This document shows, in pieces, positions 23,128 to 31,764 of a stretch of 31,764 nt of DNA. The stretch spans positions 55,663-87,426 of the forward strand of contig NW_019773546.1 in assembly GCF_001039355.2 (NCBI RefSeq), given 5' to 3'. The notes under the pieces are model-generated. The model was not told the origin of the DNA and did not search any database. It worked only from the letters and a program-made list of their open reading frames with translations. This DNA comes from Lingula anatina. Lineage: Eukaryota > Brachiopoda > Lingulata > Lingulida > Lingulidae. Numbering within the stretch: the stretch's first letter is position 1; the number at the start of each line of letters is the position of its first letter. The position numbers and the translations under genes were made by a program.

Positions 23128-25703
23128 ATGGTTGGTCGTGTGATCCTGCTCCGTGTCATAAATTACTTATTGATATTTTTCGGTAAGTTGATTGCATTGG
23201 CGCATGTTGATGCCTGATTGAACGTTGATATAAAAGAATATTAATGACTGAGCTAACTAACCTGATCATCTAGCAGTGCCCACGGTAGTGCTAAATCTTG
23301 TTGACTGTTGAATTTCCAAAAGTGTTTAAGGGGGGGGGGGGGGACTTGTAATTTGACAAGTGCACGTACTCTGTTGCAAATATCATTTTTTTTTTCACAA
23401 TTTCTTTGATATTTTTATTTTGACCTCCTTACCAGAACTAAAGAAATTTAACAATATGTACATCATAAACATGTGTGTAAAATTCTAATTTAAACTGCAG
23501 CCATTTTATAATTTTTTTTTTCAAATTTCCATTTCAGATGTCACTACTGCTGTCATTATTTTTACCCCACGAAGTCCCATCTTCGTACAGTATGGAGCCA
23601 GATTAGATGTCAACTGCAGTGTGAGTTCAACTGTGCCTCCTAGGACAGTGGACTGGCGAGGGGTGTATGGTAGCAAGTACCAGGAGACCCCCATAAACCA
23701 GTATACCACAAGGTTGACGGCCGTGGATGTCAGGGACAGTGCTGTCTTGACATGCCAAGTGCTACATCAGAACCTGTCTGTGGAGGAGGGGAGGGTGGAG
23801 GTTATTGTGCAAGGTGAGGCATAGGAAAATGCAGGACAATTCAGTTTGACTTTTGTTTCAGTCTGCGACATATAAACTGGCAACATGAAGATTGGGAAAC
23901 CTAAATTTTGAAAATTGGTTTAGTTACTGTAGGCCAGGCAAAATTGATAAGTTAATTAAAGAGTGCAACCAGCCCTAATTTTTCGGAAATCAATTACTTC
24001 AGGTCTTTTAATTCACTATGGATGATGTCTTTCTTTAACTCCATAGGCAACAGTTCAATATCTTGTGACAGTGACCACTATTCCTGTGGTGATGGTCAAT
24101 GTGTTCCATTGATGGACCGCTGTGATGGACACCACCAGTGCCTGAACCAGAAAGATGAGGATGGATGTAGTAAGTTTAATTCTGAAAAATGCTGTGAATT
24201 TTTTTTTATCTTTCTGCACTATTTGAACCCCATGTTTATGTTTGAATGCCTGGCTACAACAAGTGTGATGGGACTTGGTATTATAGTTTATGCCACTTCT
24301 CTTTCATGGTAATGTGATAGTAAGACACCAGTCCACATTGTCTTTTTCTCTTTAAAGGTTGAGATGAATGCTTAGTATTAAGGTGATATTTTCTCTGGAA
24401 AGTTTCTTCATTATTTGATGTCACTATTTTAAATTTTACATTGGTTTATATTTCATATATTTTCTTTCTTTTAGTTATTTCAGCCCCAAGTTCTGAGCAG
24501 GGAGGTATATCAACGCCCTTGTATATAGCAATGGGCATTTCTGTGGCTTTCTTCTTGATTTTAGTCATCACCATCACAGCATTTTGCCGAGCCCGTGTGC
24601 ACCATCTTCGTGAGGTTCAGACACAGTCAGAACTACGACGTAGGAGGAGTCGCACCAATCGCCACTTTTGGCAGCAGTCACTGGAACGTCAAACGAGGGC
24701 GCAGAGAGACAGGGACACAGTTTCTTCCACTAGTCAATCACAAGCAAACACAACCTGCTGTGTGCCTAATCTATCTCAAAACATACACTTTGTGCAGGAA
24801 AATGGGTATATCAGTATAGCAAGGAGCCCTCCACCTTACTCTGAAATAGGAATGCTCCCCACAGATGACGAGCCCCCTCCACCCTATAGTGCTGTGGACA
24901 GAAGTTTCGACTCTCCCTGTGGGAGGACAAGGTATAAGAATCGCAAAAAACAGAGAACGAGTCCTCACTGCAGTCGATCAAGGATGAGTTCGATGCGCAA
25001 TTTTCAAGAGCAAGATTCGACCCTGTATGCTTTAGAGGAAACTGAACTTGCCAGCACTGGTGCTCAGATGAATTCAAGTTGTGCCACTGAGGGACCTGGG
25101 GTCCGTGCAAGAGAAGAGGCGGTTGACATATGGGTGGTGGAGACAGATATAAATCATTGCCGTGATACCAGCAGTGAAAGGGCCACAGTTGCTGACTGTG
25201 GTGCAGACAGTACAGGCCATGATTCCCAGGACCCTCTCCATACACATGTATCAGACACTGCCAACAAGAAGTGGTCTCCATCAACAATGAAGAATACTGT
25301 GGCAGACATGACTTCTACAGACAGGTGCTCAAATGAAACAGAACTACGGTCATCATCATCATCATCATCTCGTGCTCCCTCTTCATCACTTGTATATGGT
25401 AATGTTTCTAATAAAGAAATTCATTCACAAACTAGTCGGGATAATGCATGTGATGGTTTAAATGATCATAGTGAAAGAACATCCAGAGTGGATGGGCAAC
25501 GTACCCACCATACAATATATCTGGAAACTGATATCGATTCCCTGGATCAAGATGTAGGTTTGGAAGAGGGTGTAGTTGACCATACACATAGTGCACAGAA
25601 TCATGCCACAGAACCACTGTTTTCTCCAGCACATTCAGGTGCCAATAATAGGAGGGACTGGGGACATGATAACATTGCCTTTGACTTTGAGATGACTATT
25701 TAG
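23128..25703 (+). CDS. Single-pass membrane protein: Ig-like + LDLa + PPxY cytoplasmic tail (4 exons)
   Basis: Exons 23128-23182, 23538-23813, 24047-24169 and 24475-25703 are all joined in phase 1, giving 560 aa. Phase-1 borders are typical of shuffled extracellular modules. Exon 1 is a signal peptide (MVGRVILLRVINYLLIFF) with G at -3 and +4. Exon 2 is one Ig-like domain (~25-108) with LDVNCSV, VDWRG and SAVLTCQV supplying the Cys-Trp-Cys core. Exon 3 is one LDLa module with six cysteines (~116-151). Exon 4 has a helix (~164-187, IAMGISVAFFLILVITITAF), a basic stop-transfer stretch, and a ~370-residue polar tail with SPPPYSE and PPPPYSA near residues 280-305. The PPxY pair suggests binding to WW domains of NEDD4/ITCH ligases, as in LDLRAD3, LDLRAD4 and PMEPA1. 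The tail end EMTI could be a class II PDZ ligand. I do not know a named orthologue with this domain order; an LDLRAD3-like role is a guess. Confidence 0.88.
23330..23343. repeat. Poly-G run in an intron
   Basis: Fourteen consecutive G residues in the first intron of the Ig/LDLa gene. Similar runs occur at 5201-5213 (caprin intron, G13), 25755-25765 and, as C14, at 27409-27422. Such runs are prone to sequencing and length error. Confidence 0.9.
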
Positions 25704-26636
25704 TGTGAATTATGATAGAAGTACTTGACTTTTATGAGGCTCCTAGGCAGGGATGGGGGGGGGGGTCCTAAAGAACTACCATTTTGGCCATAATAGGTCC
25801 ATTGTAAATCAAAATTTGATCTAGGAGCTATGTCATTTCAAGCTGTTCCAAATAAAAAATAAAAAGGTAAAAAGGTCTGCTATTTTAGATGACCCCTCAT
25901 GAAACTGCTAGCTACAGGCCTAGTTATGCTTCCTAACACATTGATTTCAGTATGACCTTTAAGAGAATATGTATATAACTAAAATTATCAGCATTTGTGT
26001 AGTAATGTAAGTGTACATGCCATTTAAATGATAATGCAGAATGATATACAGTCAGTATCTGATTATGAAATCCCACAGAGGTGATTAGCTATCAGAAGGT
26101 CTATGTCAGTTCAATTATTTGCAACTATTTGATGGCATTCAAGAGGGCACATAGCATTTTACCCTTGTGTTCAATGAAAATGTATTGGTTGTTTATTCAT
26201 AGTAATGTTTATCATTGTTATTCAGTTCATTCACTGTGTTATGTGGGGTTTTAGACAATATAAGGCATTTAGAATAATTTAGGATGTGCATTTTTTCTAC
26301 AGCTCATAATACTTAAGTGATCCATCTGATTCATGAATTAGCATAATCTCTGTAAAAGAAAATTTGGCATGTTTGACTGCCAGGAGAAATTATGGTAGTG
26401 ATCATAAAATGGTGCCAAAGTATTTTTTTGTAACCTTTTAGTGTTTGCTCAAACAATTATAGTTCAGTCCAAGGTGCTGCTTTTGTATGTATGCCTAAAG
26501 TATGTCTTGTTGCCAGTTTGTGCCTTGATTTATATTGTATTTAATTTATTAAATATGTAATTTTTGTAATATCTTTAAAAAAATCAATGGATTTAATTGA
26601 ATTAATTTACTATAAAGCAGTTCTGTCATTGCGATT

Positions 26637-26672
<36 letters not shown>

Positions 26673-26875
26673 AAAGCATTGGATGGAGCTTATCCCTGTT
26701 TACTTCAATAAAATATCAATACCGTTTACGAGGTAGTATTTCCTTCGTATTGATAAACAGTCCTTTTCAATAAACTAGCGTAAGGCACAGTAACAGCTCG
26801 CTTTTGATTCAGTCAATGTTTTTAATGTTCTCTTTGTGTCACACTAAATCACAACACCGCGTTCCTTTAATAAAA
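25704..26875 (+). other. Probable 3' UTR of the Ig/LDLa gene
   Basis: AT-rich sequence without a supported ORF. Candidate AATAAA signals occur at 25851-25856 (proximal), 26707-26712, 26769-26774 and 26869-26874. A G-run lies at 25755-25765 and an interrupted (TC)n tract at 26636-26672. The distal end is uncertain. Confidence 0.4.
26636..26672. repeat. (TC)n microsatellite with one interruption
   Basis: About 37 bp of TC dinucleotides broken once by TTT, shortly before the distal AATAAA signals of the Ig/LDLa gene. Confidence 0.95.
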
Positions 26876-28103
26876 GTTCGTGCCCCTCAGATAAACAGAA
26901 AAGGTTCCCATTCAATCAATAGAAAGTGTACATTTAAATGAATACAAGTATAAACAAGAGGACATTTCCTTTCAAGATCGGCACACTTGGTAACAGAACT
27001 CTCTCTGTGCTGTGCATGCAGGTAGCACTATCCAAATACTACGGGTTTGGGTTGAAAGTGTAATAATTCACCAACTCTGCGCAGGTATGTACATGTATAT
27101 TGTTTACTTCGCACTGTTGCTATAGTAAAGACTGGTGGGAAATGTGACACAAGAGAAAGATATACCCACATAAAATTTAGTCGGCGTTACTGCTCATCAC
27201 AATTTGACCCCAAAAATGAACTTGTGCAATATTACAAATATTTTAAAGATACTACGTAAACGTACGTTGAAGTTCTAAATTTGTACCAATCACTACAATT
27301 ATTAATTTGAATAGTTCAAAACCTTTAACTTGATCACGCATCCTGATACGGTAATATCCCGTTTACATCGCACGCACGCAAACATCAGTGTACAACCATC
27401 ACTACGCACCCCCCCCCCCCCCTCCCAGGTGGCCTACAGTACGTAGAAACAGTTTGTACCGAAATACGAAACATTCTCAAAATAACCACGAGTTTTAGAA
27501 CCTTAAAAAAAATGACCACCACTATCAACATGCATCGCGACCCTCTGCTGCTTCCATCCTGATAATAGCGATCAGTAAACTCCACAAAACTCTGAAACTC
27601 ATGGTGTTACTTGGATATGCAAGCATGATGCTGACTATAGAGATTGGTTTCTAGAAATTTCTAGTAAACTCTGAAACTCAGGGTCTCACAAGTGAAAATA
27701 CTGCAAATGTTTGGCGCTAATATTTCCTGGGAAGCATGCCCCGGCCTTTGTTTTGAAAGCGATATGATATCTCCAGTATCTCGACCAGGTGCCGACGATC
27801 CTCGCACTCTCTGTCAGGGTATCGATCGCTAACAACCAAATATAGTTTACGTGAACGGGTTCGCACAGTGGGGATCCATTCATTCAGATTTCTGGCAGGC
27901 TGAATTGACTGTATCTAATTTTGCTTGTGGATAAAATCAAATTGTCAATGAAACACAATAAGATGCAATTTTTAAAAGTGAATATACAAACAGCAAAAAC
28001 ATGTTTTATATGATTCAACAGCATTTGTAGGTTATAATAAGCGTTGCTCACCTGAGAGAAAATTCCCCGCTGAGACCCTCACCTGGAAACCTGCTGCAGA
28101 CTG
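26876..28103. other. Intergenic region, no gene recognised
   Basis: It has no protein-like ORF and no recognised repeat except the C14 run at 27409-27422 and a short repeated phrase GTAAACTC...CTGAAACTCA near 27577 and 27664. A good donor-like CTGCGCAG|gtatgt near 27083 might mark an upstream 5' exon of the ankyrin gene, but I cannot support it further. Confidence 0.6.
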
Positions 28104-28118
28104 TATATATATAAATAA
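28104..28118 (+). promoter_or_regulatory. Candidate TATA box of the ankyrin-repeat gene
   Basis: TATATATATAAATAA lies about 250 bp upstream of the first ATG of the ankyrin gene. It would place transcription start near 28140 if used. In an AT-rich genome such motifs occur by chance. Confidence 0.3.
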
Positions 28119-28366
28119 TTTCTCCCAACATACTATCAGTGCAGCAGCGCTACATAACCCTGCAGTGAGAGTTCTCAAAGCCTTGCTGCCAGATTTATCC
28201 AATCGATTATCTCGGATTTGAAACCACCTAGATATTGTGCTTATTCCTCAGAAATGGATGAGTATTTTGGCGCCTTTTGTTATTTTTCCTCAGTGGATGA
28301 AACGCTTTTTCTGTCTTTTCATTTCCAAGCTGAGGGCGCGGTCCAGTGTAATAATAGTAAGCCACC

Positions 28367-31300
28367 ATGAAGACCATGTGCTGTCGCGGGGTAAGTATTC
28401 TTTTATCGTGGATCTTTCCATTTTAGACCCTTGTTCGGATTCCACAGTGATCAAGGCGTCGTGTTCGCTTGAGATTTCAATTGAAAATGAAAAAAGAAGT
28501 TTTTAAAAACATTTTCGTGTTTTCACTAAATGTAAGTGAGGGTCATCAGTAATAATGGCTATTGATACCTATGTCTACACCCCCCTTTTGACATAGTTTA
28601 CAGCGAAACATACTTGCCTATTTTCAATATCCAATTGAATATTGATATAGGATCCAGCACTATTCAAAACTCACATGGATCTTATGGTCACTAACTCCAC
28701 CGATTGGACACGCTTGCATGCATTGACCACGCCAGCAAAAGGATTGGATATCAACCGGAAAAATAAGGTAAAGGATAATTAAAATCTGGTCTCTTTTTTA
28801 AACTCTACAGTGATTACAAAGATGAACAATTACAACTTATCACTTTCGACGGGTAAGTCATATTCATTGATAGGATTTTAAAATTTTAAACTACCTTATA
28901 TAAATATGCGGAATGATCTACCACAACCACAGATACTTATAGAAGATACTCATATTCGTTCTATCAATGCCGTTCTTACCATATAAGGTTCAGTCCATAA
29001 GCGATTAAAACTAGCCATCATATCACAGCTGAACTACGAGCAATAACAGGTGAAATGAACGACGATGGGGTCGCAGCTGTTGGTAATATCATGTCTACTT
29101 TACTTTCAGGCTGGACAAACCTGCTTGATTTATATTTTAACGTCGTGGGGAAACAAACACGAAGAACAAATCTACAGTTTGGTCAATGCAGGAATTGATG
29201 TAAATGCCACTTGGGTGCGTTTGTGAACTTATTTTAAACATCATTTCATTCATATGCCCATTTATCTATCAACTTCAAAAACGTGATTTTATTTTTGCCT
29301 TGCTTTATATGCAGTGAGCATATTGATGTTTCAGCAGAATTGCGTTTTTTTTTTTCGAAAAGTCCTTTTAGAATATTAATCCACTTCCAATCAGATTTCT
29401 TTTAAATGTTTGACATCTCAACTTTCTTTTCTATCCAGCAGCGGGTTTATGGAGCTTAATAAGTAAGCGCCCGCCCCCGTTGCATCTACTTTCTTAAATG
29501 AAACATTTTTCCAAATCGCAAGGTCTTTCCAATATATGTGAAGATTTCATTTTGATCTATTGATTAGAATCTACATGTCATGCGAAATGATATGTGCTCA
29601 CTCCATTTCTTTTGCATCAGAATGAAAGCAGAGCCACATTGAAGGCTGTTCAAACAGAAGACCAAGAATTGGTGGATTTTCTTAATGCTCTTCGGATGAA
29701 GCAGGTACGTGTACCGGAGTATCTGAGAAGAAAAATTACGCATGCTATGTATATTTCTATGGCTAACTATTAAAGGCCTATTGGGCAGTTTTCAAGTATC
29801 ACAAAAGATTGGGTTCTATGATTGATAACCATAATTTGGCATACATTTGTCGTACTTAAAATCTGTAGAAAGTCTATAATTGAAAAGATTGCACGGACCG
29901 CCGAAATACGTAAGAATTAAAGTATGTATTCTTTGGGTGAATGAATAAGATTGTGTTTAGATTTGACATTAATTAAAATGAAAATATCACAATCAGTTTA
30001 TGAAGTATTTCTTCCCCCTCTACTATTTCTCCCTCTTAAAGCTTCAAATAGAAAGCATTGATTATTTTTTCTGGAAATATGAAAAAAAATCAAAACTTTA
30101 ATTTACTCGTGTGTTTGGATGTTATATGACTATGCCTTATGCCTAGCTTTCATTTTGTTTAAACAAAGCGCGCCTCATTTTCAGGACGGTAATACTGCCC
30201 TCCATTATGCCGCCTACCCGGGGACGGACGAGTGTCTTGTGGAGTCTCTGCTGAGGTCTGGAGCAGACGCTACCATCAAGAATAAGGCGAGTAATAAAAT
30301 ATTGATTTGTCGTGTCTGAATATCAGAGCTTGTCACATTTATTTCATTTATTATAAAGAATGGTCTGCATGATTATGTGATTATCTTTAGCAATGCCTGT
30401 CTTCTAAAAATAAGTGAAATGTCATGCCTTGCCAGAGAGGATTTGATTTAACTTCTTATGCTAATTAAGTTATTCTTTTAGTTCTGTTTTTAGAAAGACT
30501 ATGTTTATACATTTGTCAATTGACAATGAGGTAGTATCTAATATTATTATTTTATATACATCCATTGATTCACATTACTTTACTTGATATTGAGCTCTAC
30601 TTTCAGATATGCACTGTGGTCATTATTTTTGCTATATGAAAAAAAAACATTTGAAATATCTGAGAAAATGTGTGTCTTATTTTGTAGAAGGGACGCATAG
30701 CAAAGGACTACGCCCTGAGAAGTAAAAGACAAGAAGTGATTCAAATATTTGAAAAATACGAGGTTTGTCTGCACGTTTTTCTTGTAGAACCCACCACCAC
30801 CACCATCACCACACCCTCTCTCTCTCTCTCTCTCTCTCTCATTTTCAGCAATGAAAGTTAGATCAATAATCAAAGATGATTGCGTTCCCTATGACAATTT
30901 ATGTTGCAGAAATAAGGGCATCTAACGACGTAAATCTTGTTCTTTTGTCAAAAAAAAACTGTAATCATTGACCTGAATGAAAAATACATTAAAATGTCGC
31001 GTTGTTTTGATTACCCAGATTTGCATTATAAGTTTTGTTTACATAGACTGTTTGCTAGTGTATGTTAGAATGCTACGGTATGCTAACCTGTTGTTACTGT
31101 TCCTCTAGCCGGACCTGTGGACCGCGGTTCGGAATAACGATGAAGCACGTGTAAGAAAAATGGTCATGGAATATTGGTGCAATGTCAATATATCAAGGGT
31201 AATAGCATTGTCTTTATTATTGTTATAAGCATCTTCAATCAGGGAAATATCAATACTGATATCTTGTAATGATTAGGGGAAAATGTTGTAACGGATAGTG

Positions 31301-31581
31301 GCAAACGTAGTTTTAAATAAGTAATGATTTCATACCATTTAAAGCTTGAAGAAAAAAAACACATCAACTCGGTTAATTTTACACAAATAAATGGTCTTTT
31401 TTATCCAGATGAGATCCATAATTCCAGTGTACACAGGTCGGAAATGTACATACTGGTAGGTCTGAATTATATTAAATATCAATTTTTCTTTTGTCAGGGC
31501 TCGAAGACATTGATGCAGTTAGCTACACAGCTCGGGCACACCTCGATATTACGCATTCTGGAGGAAGGAAGGGAGAGACAG
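28367..31581 (+). CDS. Ankyrin-repeat protein, 5' part (8 exons, continues past the window)
   Basis: Exons 28367-28390, 28651-28767, 29110-29214, 29621-29704, 30185-30286, 30688-30762, 31109-31198 and 31498-31581 all join in phase 0, giving 227 aa so far; the last ends in a donor (CAG|gtgata), so more follows. The start ATG has a perfect GCCACC context with an in-frame TAA just upstream. Repeat signatures: WTRLHALTTPAKGLDINRKN (divergent), AGQTCLIYIL...LVNAGIDVNA, DGNTALHYAAYPG...LLRSGADATIKN (clearest), KGRIAKDYALRSKRQEVI, and a later pair LWTAVRNNDEARVRKMV...GSKTLMQLATQLGHTSILRI. Introns fall in the loops between helix pairs, so exons track repeat units. One intron (30287-30687) starts with GC instead of GT. 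Ankyrin repeats are protein-binding scaffolds; nothing in the visible part shows a catalytic domain, and the specific family is not recognised. Confidence 0.85.
30817..30840. repeat. (CT)n microsatellite
   Basis: About 24 bp of CT dinucleotides in the intron after exon 6 of the ankyrin gene, preceded by a CCACCA-rich stretch. Confidence 0.95.
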
Positions 31582-31764
31582 GTGATATGAATGTTAACTC
31601 ATAATTAGCTTTGCAATGACAATTGCAAATACTATGTCAAAAGAAGATGAAACTTTCAGAAAGAGGAAAGGAGCTAGTAAGTTAGAAAGATAGAATTGTT
31701 GAAAACCGTTCACTCTCACTATATACAGAGTGATTTCGAGCATAATATGCTGTCTGAATGTCTA

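Noticed and set aside
24022-24312. LDLa exon read as a stand-alone 96-aa protein
   Set aside because: The LDLa segment ends at a donor at 24170; the residues beyond are intron. The acceptor at 24046 and the phases join it to neighbouring exons.
24811-25287. Minus-strand ORF of 158 aa, His/Cys-rich
   Set aside because: It is antisense to the Ig/LDLa tail exon, whose coding frame is well supported.
28237-28506. Plus-strand ORF of 89 aa over the first ankyrin exon
   Set aside because: Its frame reaches the donor in phase 1 and does not continue into the ankyrin repeats, while the ATG at 28367 does so in phase 0.
1-31764. tRNA, rRNA or CRISPR arrays
   Set aside because: I saw no cloverleaf-type A/B box pair, no rRNA signature and no regularly spaced repeats. 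I could not run a structure search, so small intronic RNAs are not excluded.

Overview
This is AT-rich eukaryotic, animal DNA. All five genes are broken up by short GT-AG introns, and no gene is an uninterrupted ORF. The gene families (caprin, SUV4-20, a CYTH protein, an Ig/LDLa receptor, an ankyrin-repeat protein), the dense microsatellites, and a 'CGTGGGTTTTCGTGGGTT...CACGAATAAATG' fragment of a kind I associate with bivalve genomes suggest a lophotrochozoan, most likely a mollusc. I do not name a species.

Layout. 1-3240: intergenic, with microsatellites and two degraded MITE-like elements. 3261-13043: a complete caprin gene on the minus strand (12 coding exons, 656 aa). Its intron 2 carries a MITE copy, and one exon is present twice around a single N. 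13044-14160: caprin upstream region, then a second MITE-like element. 14184-20480: a SUV4-20 (KMT5B-type) histone H4K20 methyltransferase on the minus strand (7 coding exons, 602 aa), with an AT-rich 3' UTR of about 2 kb and a likely 5' UTR exon. 20480-20938: probable bidirectional promoter. 20939-22144: a 173-aa CYTH-domain protein on the plus strand. 23128-25703: a plus-strand single-pass membrane protein of 560 aa with one Ig-like domain, one LDLa module, a transmembrane helix and a long tail with two PPxY motifs. 28367-31581+: the 5' part of a plus-strand ankyrin-repeat gene that runs off the window.

The genes do not form a pathway. Caprin is an RNA-binding stress-granule and translation factor, SUV4-20 a chromatin enzyme, the CYTH protein a probable triphosphate-processing enzyme, and the Ig/LDLa protein a probable ubiquitin-ligase adaptor or receptor. 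The divergent SUV4-20/CYTH pair probably shares a promoter.

I rebuilt every exon chain by hand from splice signals, reading-frame phase and remembered family sequences, and the phases close in each gene. I found no convincing new multi-gene system. The most notable points are the duplicated caprin exon (probably an assembly artefact), the Ig+LDLa+PPxY architecture, a frame-changing competing acceptor just after the SET domain, a GC-AG intron, a candidate poison exon and an ATGA-overlapping uORF in the ankyrin gene, and two MITE-like families.
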